Source of the DNA: Roseococcus sp. SDR
Lineage (GTDB): Bacteria; Pseudomonadota; Alphaproteobacteria; Acetobacterales; Acetobacteraceae
Length of the DNA stretch: 64,000 nt
Direction: 5' to 3'
Assembly: GCF_019083995.1 (NCBI RefSeq)
Contig: NZ_JAHRCU010000001.1
Span: forward strand, 124,001 to 188,000
Under the pieces are notes generated by a model that saw only the letters and a program-made list of their open reading frames with translations, made no database searches and was not told the DNA's origin. Each line of letters starts with the position of its first letter. Position 1 is the first letter of the stretch. The translations under genes and the position numbers were made by a program. This document shows, in pieces, positions 1 through 8,331 of the stretch.

Positions 1-955
1 TGCGGAAGAGGATGCCGCCGGCACCGCCTTCGCTGAAGCCGATCAGGCGCTCGATGCCCTTGGCCACGGTCTCGGGGCTGCCCACCAGCGTGGTGCCGGC
101 CTTGAGGCCATCGCCGAGCGGATCTTCGGTGCGGGTGGGCGGGCGGCCCAGCGTCTCGCCGAAATAGGTCTCGGTCTCGAGGCGCTCGCCCACGCGGCAT
201 TCGCGCATCGCGCGCTCGTCATCCTCGGCGCAATGCATGTTGACGACGAGGCGCCAGTTCTTGCGATCCATCGTCTGGCCGTGCTTTGCCGCCTCGGCCT
301 CCGCCATGCGCCATTGCTCGGCGAGCTTCTGCGGGCCGCCGGGCAGGCCGGCCCCGAGCGAGATGAGGCCGAGCCCATGCTTGGCCGCGGCCAGCGCGCC
401 GGAGGGCGTGGTGGAGGAGGCGACGGAGATCGGGAAGCGCGGATATGTGTAGGGTGCCAGGTGCAGCCGCGCCTCGCGCAGTTCGAACCAGTCGGTCTTC
501 ATGGTCACCGGCCCGTCGCAGGCGAGCAGCCGCATGATGGCCTGGAGCGATTCCTCCATGCGCGGGCGCTGGGTGTGGGCCTCGATCCCCATCATATAGG
601 CGTCGCTCACCAGGGCGCCCGGGCCGCAGCCCAGCATGACGCGGCCGCGCGTCATGTGGTCGAGCTGGACGAAGCGCTGCGCCACCAGCAGCGGGTGGTG
701 ATAGGGCAGGCTGGTGACGCCGGAGCCGAGCTTGATGTGCTTCGTGCGCTCGGCGGCGGCCGCGATCATGATCTCGGGGCTCGCGATCGTCTCCCAGCCG
801 GCGGAGTGGTGCTCGCCGATCCAGGCCTCGTCATAGCCCAGCTGGTCGAGCGCCACGAGAAGATCGAGGTCGCGGCCCAGCGCCAGCGTCGGGTTGTCGC
901 CCAGGCGGTGGAAGGGCGCGAGAAAAATACCGAAATTCAAGCCTGCATGGGCCAT
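1..955 (-). CDS. LLM-class flavin-dependent oxidoreductase (3' end cut by window edge)
   Basis: The minus-strand reading frame from the ATG at 955 stays open to base 1, giving 318 codons with no stop, so the gene is partial. The N-terminus reads MAHAGLNFGIFLAPFH, followed by an EAWIGEHH segment and LGSGVTSLPYHHP, which is the pattern of bacterial luciferase-like TIM-barrel monooxygenases that use reduced flavin. A GAGGAACC Shine-Dalgarno lies upstream of the start. It sits 41 bases behind the EamA gene at 997-1890 and is probably the last visible gene of that minus-strand operon. The substrate cannot be told from sequence; this family includes alkanal, alkanesulfonate and coenzyme F420-type enzymes. 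Confidence 0.85.
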   Translation of the reverse strand, partial: MAHAGLNFGIFLAPFHRLGDNPTLALGRDLDLLVALDQLGYDEAWIGEHHSAGWETIASPEIMIAAAAERTKHIKLGSGVTSLPYHHPLLVAQRFVQLDHMTRGRVMLGCGPGALVSDAYMMGIEAHTQRPRMEESLQAIMRLLACDGPVTMKTDWFELREARLHLAPYTYPRFPISVASSTTPSGALAAAKHGLGLISLGAGLPGGPQKLAEQWRMAEAEAAKHGQTMDRKNWRLVVNMHCAEDDERAMRECRVGERLETETYFGETLGRPPTRTEDPLGDGLKAGTTLVGSPETVAKGIERLIGFSEGGAGGILFR

Positions 956-996
956 GGGAGGTTCCTCGATCTTTGCCGGGAAGCGTGGCGCGGCGG

Positions 997-1890
997 TCAG
1001 CGCTTGGCAACCACCAGGGCCACGCCGACCACCGCGACGGCGGTGCCCGCGATGGCCAGCCAGGCCATCTCATCGCCCAGCACCATCCAGGCGATGAAGG
1101 CGGCGAGCGGCGGCACGAGGAAGAACACCGAAGAAGCCCGCGCGGCCTCGCCATGGCGCAGCATGGCAAAGAGGATGGAGAGCGAGATCAGCGAATTGAC
1201 GAAGACCATGTAGCCGAGGCCGATGAAAAGCTCCGGCGCCCAGTCCACCACCATGGTTTCCGTCACCCAGGCGACGGGGATGCTCGCCACCAGCGCCACG
1301 CTGCACATGACGAGATTGGCGGTGACGAGATGGGTGGGCCGGCCCGATTTGCGCTCCAGCAGCGCGCCGCCCGTCATCACCGAGAGCGCCAGCATGGCGA
1401 AGCCAAGGCCGAGCCAGCCGCTCGCCGCGAAGCCCGAGCCGGAGGAGATCACCATGGCCGCGCCGGCCATGCCGAGCAGGAGGCCGATCCAGCCGCGCAG
1501 CCCGACCGGCGGGTCGCCCACCACGGCCGGGGCGAGGATCGCCACCAGCACCGGCTGCAGCCCGATCAGCAGCGCGATGGTGCCCGGCCCCATGCCATTC
1601 GCCATGGCGAGGTTCATGCAGGCGAAATAGGCGAATTGCACGAGGAGCCCCATGCGGATCAGGTGCATGAGTGTCGCGCGATCCGGCCGGGGAGGGCGCA
1701 GCACGGCCCAGAGGGGCAGCAGCACCGCCACCACGGTGGCGTAGCGCATGACCTGGATCGTCATCGGCTCCGCATGGGGCAGGCAGAGCTTGATGGCGGT
1801 GAAGCCGCCGGACCAGAGCGAGACGAAGAGGAAGGGCGCCGCGGTCAGCCAGGCCGGCCGCGGCGCCTTGTCGGGGGTGCCTGGATTCAA
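997..1890 (-). CDS. EamA/DMT-family membrane transporter
   Basis: A 297-residue protein with about ten hydrophobic helices and the two-fold repeated layout of EamA (drug/metabolite) exporters. The N-terminal segment PFLFVSLWSGGFTAIKL is the typical first helix. It would sit in the inner membrane and export or import a small metabolite; the substrate is unknown. The start is a TTG at 1890 that overlaps the stop of the beta-propeller gene in a TTGA junction, so translation is probably coupled. It is one of three EamA proteins in this window; the other two (27392-29148) are closer to each other than to this one. Confidence 0.85.
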   Translation of the reverse strand: MNPGTPDKAPRPAWLTAAPFLFVSLWSGGFTAIKLCLPHAEPMTIQVMRYATVVAVLLPLWAVLRPPRPDRATLMHLIRMGLLVQFAYFACMNLAMANGMGPGTIALLIGLQPVLVAILAPAVVGDPPVGLRGWIGLLLGMAGAAMVISSGSGFAASGWLGLGFAMLALSVMTGGALLERKSGRPTHLVTANLVMCSVALVASIPVAWVTETMVVDWAPELFIGLGYMVFVNSLISLSILFAMLRHGEAARASSVFFLVPPLAAFIAWMVLGDEMAWLAIAGTAVAVVGVALVVAKR

Positions 1891-3035
1891 GGCTGGGCCG
1901 TGCGCAAGGCGGAAGGCCCACCCTCGATGGCGATGCGGCCCGGCAGCGGCGTCAGGCGCTGGCCGTCGAAGCCGAAGCCCTGGATTTCACGCTCGATCAT
2001 GTTCTGAACATAAACCCGCGTGCCGTCGCGGTTGAAGGCCACGCCCTGGCCCCAGCTGCCCATCTCGGCCTCGGCCACGCGAACCAGGCGCCCATCCTCG
2101 ATGCGCAGCATCACCAGCTTGCCGCGGCCATAGAGCGGGTGGTTGTTGGCGCGTGCCGAGCCGTTGATCACCACCACCGCCACATGGCGGTTGTCGGGGC
2201 TGACCTGGATGCCCTCCGGCGTCGGGCCCACGCTGATCGTGTCCGTCACGCGGAAGGGCTCGGCGGTGAGGGAGACGAGGCTGACCGTATCCGCATCGCC
2301 CGAGACGCGGCCGAGATTCGCGACCGCGGCCCAGCGGCCATCGCTGGTGATGCCGAAGCCATAGGGGCGGATGCCCACGGTGATGTCACGCCCGGCCGGC
2401 GTCACGGTCTCGCCCTCTACGCGCAGCACGGTCACCATGAAATCGCCATCACGGCTCACCAGGGCGTGGCGGCCATCCGGGGTGAACTGCACATGGCTGA
2501 CGCCGGACGCCGCCGGGCCCACGGTGACGGTGCCGACCGGGGCGAGGCGGCCGTCCGCGATGCGGAAGACGCTGACCGTCCCGGCATTGCGGTTGGCGAC
2601 CAGCGCGAGCGTGCCCGCGCGGTTCACCGAGACGCCCGAGGCACCGGCCCCGGCCTCCAGCGTCTGCACGACCGCGGGGGGCGTCGCGCGGAGGTCGATC
2701 ACGGAGAGGCGGTTGTCCGGGATGGTGCGGGCCGGATTGGCCGGGTCGATCTTCTGCGCGGAGGCGACGAGGCCGAGCCGCTCATCCGGCGTGAGCGCGA
2801 CCGAGGTGGGCGGGCCCACCACGGAATGCGGCGCCTGCACCGTCGCCACGACGCGCGGCGGATGCTGGCCGAGATCGAGGATGGTGACATTGTCCGCCGG
2901 CGGATTGGGCACGACGCTGACGGTGCCGTTCCGCGACACCGCCTTGTTGTCATTGCCGGAGAGGGCGAGCTGGGCGAGGGCGGGCGGGACCGCGAGCGTC
3001 GCCGCGCAAAGGGCGGCGAGGGTGAGCTGCTTCAT
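1887..3035 (-). CDS. Exported YVTN/YncE-like beta-propeller protein
   Basis: A 382-residue protein beginning MKQLTLAALCAATLAVPPAL, a clear signal peptide, so it acts in the periplasm. The rest is repeated beta-propeller blades with motifs of the kind TPDGRHALVSRDGD, SPDNRHVAVV and NRDGTRVYVQN, each about 45 residues apart. This is the YncE/lactonase-like 40-residue repeat fold. No enzyme residues can be assigned with confidence, so a binding or scaffold role is as likely as lactonase activity. The ATG at 3035 has a GGAGGAAC ribosome site. A much longer frame reading to 4151 exists but is not used because the signal peptide and ribosome site fix this start. It overlaps the EamA gene by four bases. 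Confidence 0.8.
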   Translation of the reverse strand: MKQLTLAALCAATLAVPPALAQLALSGNDNKAVSRNGTVSVVPNPPADNVTILDLGQHPPRVVATVQAPHSVVGPPTSVALTPDERLGLVASAQKIDPANPARTIPDNRLSVIDLRATPPAVVQTLEAGAGASGVSVNRAGTLALVANRNAGTVSVFRIADGRLAPVGTVTVGPAASGVSHVQFTPDGRHALVSRDGDFMVTVLRVEGETVTPAGRDITVGIRPYGFGITSDGRWAAVANLGRVSGDADTVSLVSLTAEPFRVTDTISVGPTPEGIQVSPDNRHVAVVVINGSARANNHPLYGRGKLVMLRIEDGRLVRVAEAEMGSWGQGVAFNRDGTRVYVQNMIEREIQGFGFDGQRLTPLPGRIAIEGGPSALRTAQP

Positions 3036-3137
3036 CTCTGTTCCTCCACGGGGGTCTCTCGCCCCATTCATGGAGCCTAGGGCGGCGCGGGTCGGCGCGC
3101 CAGCGCGCTTGACGCGGCCGCCTTCGTTGGCCGCAGA

Positions 3138-4124
3138 ATGCGATCCATGCTTCGCTCCGCACTCGGCCTCGCCGCGCTTTTCCTCCTCGCCCTCCCGCGT
3201 CCGGCGCCGGCCAATGACAGCATGGCCGCGATCGGCATCGGCGGCCTGGCGCTGGTCCGCAGCGAGGCGGTGCGCCTGGATCGGCAGGAGCTCTTCATCA
3301 GCCGCGAGCGGGTCCGGGTCGAATACCTCTTCACCAACACGACCGACCGCGACATCGACACGCTGGTGGCCTTTCCGCTCCCCGACTTCACGCACAGCCC
3401 GGTGGATCGCGTGCCCGATTTCCGGCGGGAACTGGATTTCCGCACCGTGGTGGAGGGGCGGCCGGTCACCTATGAGCTGGTGCAGCGGGCGCATTTCAAG
3501 GGGCAGGACATCACCGATCGGCTGCGGGCGCTGGGCCTGCCGCTGGTGGGCGGCGATGAGTTCGAGCGCCGCGTGAACGACCTGCCGGAGCCCCAGCGCG
3601 CCGCCCTGCTGCGCGACGGGCTGGTGCTCGGTGCCTTCGAGCAGGGGCGCACGAATATCGACGAGCCGCTCTGGACCGTCAGCACCAGCGTGACGCGCCG
3701 CCAGGTGTTTCCGGCCGGGCGCAGCCTTGCGGTCCAGCACAGCTATGTGCCCTTCGCCGGCGGTTCGGTCGGTGGGCGGCTCTCGCCCGAGCGGCGCGGA
3801 ACGTCCGAGTTTCGGGCCCTGCGTGCCCGCTATTGCATGGAGGACGGGTTCCTCGCCGCCTTCGATCGCCGCATCCAGCGGGCGCGGAGAGGGGCCGATT
3901 ACGGCGAGATCTGGCTGCAATACCGCCTGACGCCCGGCGCCAACTGGGCGGGCCCGATCCGCGAGTTCCGCCTCGTGATCGAGAAGCCCGACCCCTCGAT
4001 GATCCTGAGCTTCTGCGGCGAGGGCGTCCGCCGCCTGGATGACCGCCGCTTCGAGATGCGCCGGACGAATTTCACGCCCGAGCGCGACCTCGACATCCTG
4101 TTCGTGGAGTTCGTCCGGCCCTGA
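3138..4124 (+). CDS. DUF4424-like exported protein
   Basis: A 328-residue protein with an N-terminal signal peptide ending near PRPAPAN. The mature part begins NDSMAAIGIGGLALVRSE and continues with VRVEYLFTNTTDRDI and LVAFPLPDF, which I recognise as the DUF4424 pattern: a periplasmic beta-rich protein that describes its own antagonist-like extensions of a metal or ligand site only poorly in the literature. The function is unknown. It stands alone on the plus strand, divergent from the beta-propeller gene with about 100 bases between them. A second ATG at 3147 would shorten the signal peptide by three residues and is equally plausible. Confidence 0.7.
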   Translation: MRSMLRSALGLAALFLLALPRPAPANDSMAAIGIGGLALVRSEAVRLDRQELFISRERVRVEYLFTNTTDRDIDTLVAFPLPDFTHSPVDRVPDFRRELDFRTVVEGRPVTYELVQRAHFKGQDITDRLRALGLPLVGGDEFERRVNDLPEPQRAALLRDGLVLGAFEQGRTNIDEPLWTVSTSVTRRQVFPAGRSLAVQHSYVPFAGGSVGGRLSPERRGTSEFRALRARYCMEDGFLAAFDRRIQRARRGADYGEIWLQYRLTPGANWAGPIREFRLVIEKPDPSMILSFCGEGVRRLDDRRFEMRRTNFTPERDLDILFVEFVRP

Positions 4125-4222
4125 CGGGCCCCTGGGAAAGCCGCCTTTCAAAGCCCTTGAGCGGGGCGGATGTTCAGGGCAGAAGGTTCGGAGGAAACAA
4201 GCTCCAGGGAGGCCACAAGGCC

Positions 4223-5272
4223 ATGACGACCCGTCGCACCACCTTGCTGGGCGCGCTCGCCGCCCCCGCGCTCATCGCGGCGCCGCGCGCCGGCGCGCAG
4301 ACGCCCGAGATGACGCTCAGGCTGCACCACTTCCTCCCGGCCGTCTCCAACGTGCACCGCCATTTCCTGATGCCCTGGGCGCAGAAGATCAGCACGGAGA
4401 GCCAGGGCCGCCTGCGCGTGCAGATCTTCCCGGCCATGCAGCTGGGTGGCGCGCCGCCGCAGCTCTATGACCAGGCGAAGGACGGTGTCGTGGACATCAT
4501 CTGGACCCTGCCGGGCAATACGCCCGGCCGCTTCCCCTCCATCGAGGTGATCGAGCTGCCCTTCGTCGCGCATAAGCGCGCCAGCGTGAATGCGCGCGTG
4601 GTGCAGCAGCTCTACGAGACCCGCTTCCGCCAGGAATTCGCCGACACGCACATCATCTGCGCCTGGGCGCATGATGCGGGCGTGATCAATTCCCGCCGGG
4701 AGGTGCGCCGGCAGGAAGACCTGGCGGGGATGAAGCTGCGCTTCCCCACGCGCCAGGCGGGCGAGGCGCTGCGCGCGCTGGGGGCGGCGCCGATCGGCCT
4801 GCCCATCCCGCAGGTGCCCGAGGCGCTGGCCCAGGGCGTGATCGATGGCGCCGTGGTGCCCTGGGAGGTCGTGCCCTCCATCCGCCTGCATGAGACGCTG
4901 CGCAACCACACGGAATTCGCCGGCAGCCCGACCTTCTATGTGGCGAGCTTCGTGCTGGCGATGAACAAGGCGAAGTATGACGGCATGGCGCCCGATCTGA
5001 AGCGCGTGCTCGATGCCAATTCCGGGCAGGTCGCCGCCGCCATGGCGGCCCGCGTCTGGGACGAGCAGGGTCCGGTGGTGGAGGAGATGGTCCGCCGCCG
5101 CGGCAATGCCATCATCGAGCTCTCGGCCGAGGAGACGCAGCGCTGGCAGCGCACGACGCAGCCGGTGATCGACAACTGGGTGCGCGCCATGGGTGAGCGC
5201 AACATCCAGGGCGCGGCCCTGCTGGAGGAGACGCGCGCGCTGATCGCCCGCTACGGGCAGGGCGTGACCTGA
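4223..5272 (+). CDS. TRAP transporter substrate-binding protein (DctP type)
   Basis: A 349-residue periplasmic receptor. It starts MTTRRTTLLGALAAPALIAA, a twin-arginine-like or Sec signal, and continues TLRLHHFLPAVSNVHRHF, the usual first strand of DctP receptors. The segment LKLRFPTRQAGEALRALGA-like region with a conserved Arg (near residue 170) is the carboxylate-binding Arg region of this family, so the ligand is expected to be an organic acid. AGGGAGG precedes the ATG at 4223. The two permease genes follow directly and the protocatechuate genes after them, so an aromatic acid is the most likely cargo; that is inferred from context only. Confidence 0.9.
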   Translation: MTTRRTTLLGALAAPALIAAPRAGAQTPEMTLRLHHFLPAVSNVHRHFLMPWAQKISTESQGRLRVQIFPAMQLGGAPPQLYDQAKDGVVDIIWTLPGNTPGRFPSIEVIELPFVAHKRASVNARVVQQLYETRFRQEFADTHIICAWAHDAGVINSRREVRRQEDLAGMKLRFPTRQAGEALRALGAAPIGLPIPQVPEALAQGVIDGAVVPWEVVPSIRLHETLRNHTEFAGSPTFYVASFVLAMNKAKYDGMAPDLKRVLDANSGQVAAAMAARVWDEQGPVVEEMVRRRGNAIIELSAEETQRWQRTTQPVIDNWVRAMGERNIQGAALLEETRALIARYGQGVT

Positions 5273-5751
5273 CCCCGCGCGGACCCGTCGCGCGCCTCGC
5301 CGCCACGCTCGCCATCTGTGGCGGCGTGGTGCTGCTGGCGACCGCGCTGCTCACGGTCGTCTCCGTCACCTCGCGCTGGCTCACCAGCCAGCCGGTGAAG
5401 GGCGATTTCGAGCTGGTCTCGCTGGGCTCGGGCCTCGCGGTGCTGAGCTTTCTCGCCTGGGGCAGCGTGACGCGGGCGAATATCCTGGTGGACAGCTTCA
5501 CCACCTGGCTGCCGGCGCGGGTGAACGGGTTGATCGACGCCTTCTGGTCGCTCGCCTGGGCGGCGGTGACGCTGCTCATCGCTGAGCGGATGTGGCAGGG
5601 CATGCACGACACCTGGCGCAACGGCATGCGGACCATCGGCCTGCTCGCGCTGCCCTATTGGTGGGCCATCGGCATCGGGGCCTTCTGCTTCGCGCTGACC
5701 GGCATCGCGGCCCTGCTCACCATCCCGCGGCTGCTGAGGGGCCAGCGCTGA
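5269..5751 (+). CDS. TRAP transporter small permease (DctQ type), probable CTG start
   Basis: A DctQ-type protein with four transmembrane helices, 160 residues if read from the CTG at 5269. The only conventional start in the frame is GTG at 5326, which would begin in the middle of the first helix and leave 141 residues, short for the family. From CTG the protein reads TPRGPVARLAATLAICGG after the initiator and restores a complete first helix. The CTG forms a CTGA overlap with the stop of the receptor gene, the same geometry as the ATGA and GTGA couplings elsewhere here. The frame is closed by a stop at 5194, and no ATG, GTG or TTG lies between. The small permease pairs with the large subunit that follows. 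Confidence 0.75.
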   Translation: MTPRGPVARLAATLAICGGVVLLATALLTVVSVTSRWLTSQPVKGDFELVSLGSGLAVLSFLAWGSVTRANILVDSFTTWLPARVNGLIDAFWSLAWAAVTLLIAERMWQGMHDTWRNGMRTIGLLALPYWWAIGIGAFCFALTGIAALLTIPRLLRGQR

Positions 5752-7073
5752 TGGCGCCGGAATTCGTGCTGGCGCTGACCGGCTTCGCCGGGCTGATGGC
5801 GCTGATCATCCTGCGGGCGCCGATCGCGCTGGCCATGCTGATCGCCGGTGCGGCGGGCTATGTGCATGTGCTGGATCAGGCGGCGCTGTTCAACTACCTC
5901 AAGACCACGCCCTATCACCTCTTCGCCAACTACACGCTCTCCGTCATCCCCCTCTTCATCCTGATGGGCGCGCTGGCCGAGCGCGGCGGCCTGGCGCGGG
6001 ACCTCTTCGCCGCCGCCAATGCGCTGCTGGGCCGCCGGCCCGGGGGCCTGGCCATGAGCGTGATCGGCGCGAGTGCCGCCTTCGGCGCCGTCTGCGGCAG
6101 CTCGGTCGCCACCACCGCCACCTTCGGCCGCGCGGCGCTGCCCGAGCTTCGGCGCTATGGCTATGCGCCGGGCTTCGCCACCGGGACCATCGCGGTGGGC
6201 GGCACGCTCGGCATTCTCATCCCGCCCTCGGTCATCCTCGTCGTCTACGCGATCAGCACCGAGCAGAACATCGCCAAGCTCTTCATGGCGGCTCTCATCC
6301 CCGGGCTGATGGCGACTGGCTTCTACCTCGCCACCATCTGGCTCTGGATGAAGCTGCGGCCGGAACTGGGCCCGCCTGCGCCGCCGCTGGAGGCGGGTGA
6401 GCGTGCCCGCGCCTTCCGCAACGTGATTCCGGTCCTGTGCATCGCGGTGCTGGTGGTGGGCGGCATCTATGGCGGCGTCTTCACACCGACGGAGAGTGCC
6501 GCGGTCGGCTGCATCGGCGTGCTGGCCGTGGGCCTGGCGCGCGGCAGCCTGCCCTTGCGGGAGATCCGCGCCGCGCTGCTGGCCACCGCCGAGACGAGTG
6601 CGATGATCTTCGCCATCCTGCTGGGGGCCGAGGTGTTCAACGCCTTCCTCGCCCTCACCCAGGCGCCGGATTTGCTCGCCATGTGGGTGACGGACCAGGA
6701 TTTCCCGCCCTATGGCGTGCTGGTGGCGCTGCTGCTGACCTACATCATCCTGGGCGCCGTCATGGATGAGCTGGCGATGATCCTGCTCACGCTGCCGGTC
6801 TTCTTTCCCGTCATCACCGCGCTGGATTTCGGCATGACGACAGAGGAGACGGCGATCTGGTTCGGCATCCTCGTCCTCGTGGTGGTCGGCATCGGGCTGA
6901 CGGCGCCGCCCATCGGGCTGAATGTCTTCGTGATCTCCGCCATCGCGCGCGACATCCCGATCTCGCAGACCTATCGGGGCGTCTTGCCCTACCTGGCCAC
7001 GGATCTGCTGCGCCTCGTCCTCTGCGTGCTCTTCCCCGCCCTCAGTCTTTGGCTGGTGCGACTTCTGACCTAG
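5751..7073 (+). CDS. TRAP transporter large permease (DctM type)
   Basis: A 440-residue integral membrane protein with about twelve helices, the usual DctM length. Segments such as SVIPLFILMGALAERGG and GSSVATTATFGRAALPEL match the conserved loops of this family. It forms the sodium-driven transport channel with the small permease and receives ligand from the upstream receptor. The ATG at 5751 shares its A with the TGA of the small permease gene, so translation is coupled. Ten bases separate its stop from pcaH, supporting one transcript for uptake and ring cleavage. Confidence 0.92.
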   Translation: MAPEFVLALTGFAGLMALIILRAPIALAMLIAGAAGYVHVLDQAALFNYLKTTPYHLFANYTLSVIPLFILMGALAERGGLARDLFAAANALLGRRPGGLAMSVIGASAAFGAVCGSSVATTATFGRAALPELRRYGYAPGFATGTIAVGGTLGILIPPSVILVVYAISTEQNIAKLFMAALIPGLMATGFYLATIWLWMKLRPELGPPAPPLEAGERARAFRNVIPVLCIAVLVVGGIYGGVFTPTESAAVGCIGVLAVGLARGSLPLREIRAALLATAETSAMIFAILLGAEVFNAFLALTQAPDLLAMWVTDQDFPPYGVLVALLLTYIILGAVMDELAMILLTLPVFFPVITALDFGMTTEETAIWFGILVLVVVGIGLTAPPIGLNVFVISAIARDIPISQTYRGVLPYLATDLLRLVLCVLFPALSLWLVRLLT

Positions 7074-7083
7074 GATCAGCGTC

Positions 7084-7797
7084 ATGTCCGACCCCATCCC
7101 CTATGCCCGGCCCGCGCCCGGCACCCAGCCGCCGCTGGACAGCCCCGCCTATCGCAGCACCCAGGGCCGCGCGCCCCTGCTGGCGCCGATCCGCGCGCCC
7201 CACACGCTGACCGAGACCAGCTCGCCGCGCCTTTCGCCGCTGCATTACCCGGCCCAGGCCGACATGTCGGTCCATAACGGCAAGGCCGCGATGGGCGAGC
7301 GCATCATCGTCGCCGGCCGCGTGCTGGATGAGGCGGGGCGGCCGGTCGCGAACAGCATGGTGGAGGTCTGGCAGGCCAATTCGGCCGGGCGCTACCACCA
7401 TGTGCGCGATGATCATGACGCGCCGCTCGACCCGAATTTCGAGGGGCATGCCCGCATCTTCACCGATGCCGAGGGGCGCTACCGCTTCACCACCATCCGC
7501 CCCGGCGCCTATCCCTGGCGCAACCACCACAATGCCTGGCGGCCGGTGCATATCCATTTCGCCCTCTTCGGCCAGGGCTATGCGCAGCGGATGATCACCC
7601 AGATGTATTTCCCGGGCGACCCGCTTCTGGCGCTCGATCCCATCTTCAACACGACGGCGGACGAAGCCGCGCGGCAGCGCCTGATCGCGAGCTTCGACCT
7701 CGGCGTGACGGAGCCCGAATGGGCGCTGGGCTATCGCTTCGACATCACGCTGCGCGGCCCGGCCGCGACACCCTTCGAAGAGGGGGATCACCCCTGA
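7084..7797 (+). CDS. pcaH: Protocatechuate 3,4-dioxygenase beta subunit
   Basis: A 237-residue intradiol dioxygenase subunit that carries the catalytic Fe(III). The four iron ligands known from Pseudomonas PcaH (Y108, Y147, H160, H162) are found at Y104, Y143, H156 and H158, all shifted by the same four residues. The sequence GYP-like loop GAYPWRNHHN and RPVHIHF holds the last three. With PcaG it opens the ring of protocatechuate between the hydroxyl groups to give 3-carboxy-cis,cis-muconate in the cytoplasm. The gene follows the TRAP transporter by ten bases and overlaps pcaG by one base. Confidence 0.95.
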   Translation: MSDPIPYARPAPGTQPPLDSPAYRSTQGRAPLLAPIRAPHTLTETSSPRLSPLHYPAQADMSVHNGKAAMGERIIVAGRVLDEAGRPVANSMVEVWQANSAGRYHHVRDDHDAPLDPNFEGHARIFTDAEGRYRFTTIRPGAYPWRNHHNAWRPVHIHFALFGQGYAQRMITQMYFPGDPLLALDPIFNTTADEAARQRLIASFDLGVTEPEWALGYRFDITLRGPAATPFEEGDHP

Positions 7798-8330
7798 TGG
7801 CGACCGCCCACCAGACCGCCGGTCCCTACTGGCACATGATCGATTTCCCCGCCTGGGCGGATCTGCTGCGGGCGGATGGCCCGAATGCGGGGGCGGAGGG
7901 CGAGCGCATCGTCATCGAGGGCACCATCACCGATGGCGATGGCGCGCTCGTCACCGATGCCATGGTCGAGATCTGGCACGCCGACCCCGCCGGCCGCTAT
8001 GACGCGGCATTCCAGGGCTTCGGCCGCTGCGCCACCAATGCCGAGGGGCGCTTCCGCTTCGTCACGCTCAAGCCCGGCCCCGTGCCCGGCCGCGGCAATA
8101 CGCTGCAGGCGCCGCATGTGCAGATCGCGATCTTCGCGCGTGGATTGCTGAGCCACCTCACCACGCGCCTCTATTTCGCGGGCGAGCCGTTGAACGAGAC
8201 GGACCCGCTGCTCGGCCTCGTGCCCGCCGAGCGCCGCGCGACCCTCATGGCCGAGCCCGTCTCCCCTGGCACCTGGCAGCTCGACATCCGCCTGCGCGGC
8301 GGCGCCGAAACCGTCTTCCTGGACATCTGA
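7797..8330 (+). CDS. pcaG: Protocatechuate 3,4-dioxygenase alpha subunit
   Basis: A 177-residue intradiol dioxygenase subunit. It starts MATAHQTAGPYW, and the TAGPYW signature is typical of PcaG, where the N-terminus lines the active site formed with PcaH. It lacks the full set of iron ligands, as expected for the alpha subunit: the region equivalent to HIHF reads HVQIAIFA. The ATG at 7797 overlaps the pcaH stop (TGATG), which favours balanced synthesis of the two chains. The next gene, pcaB, starts two bases after its stop. Confidence 0.94.
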   Translation: MATAHQTAGPYWHMIDFPAWADLLRADGPNAGAEGERIVIEGTITDGDGALVTDAMVEIWHADPAGRYDAAFQGFGRCATNAEGRFRFVTLKPGPVPGRGNTLQAPHVQIAIFARGLLSHLTTRLYFAGEPLNETDPLLGLVPAERRATLMAEPVSPGTWQLDIRLRGGAETVFLDI

Positions 8331-8331
8331 C

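Noticed and set aside
3036-4151. Upstream extension of the beta-propeller frame across the DUF4424 gene
   Set aside because: The ATG at 3035 has a strong ribosome site and signal peptide; the extension is antisense to a gene with family motifs.
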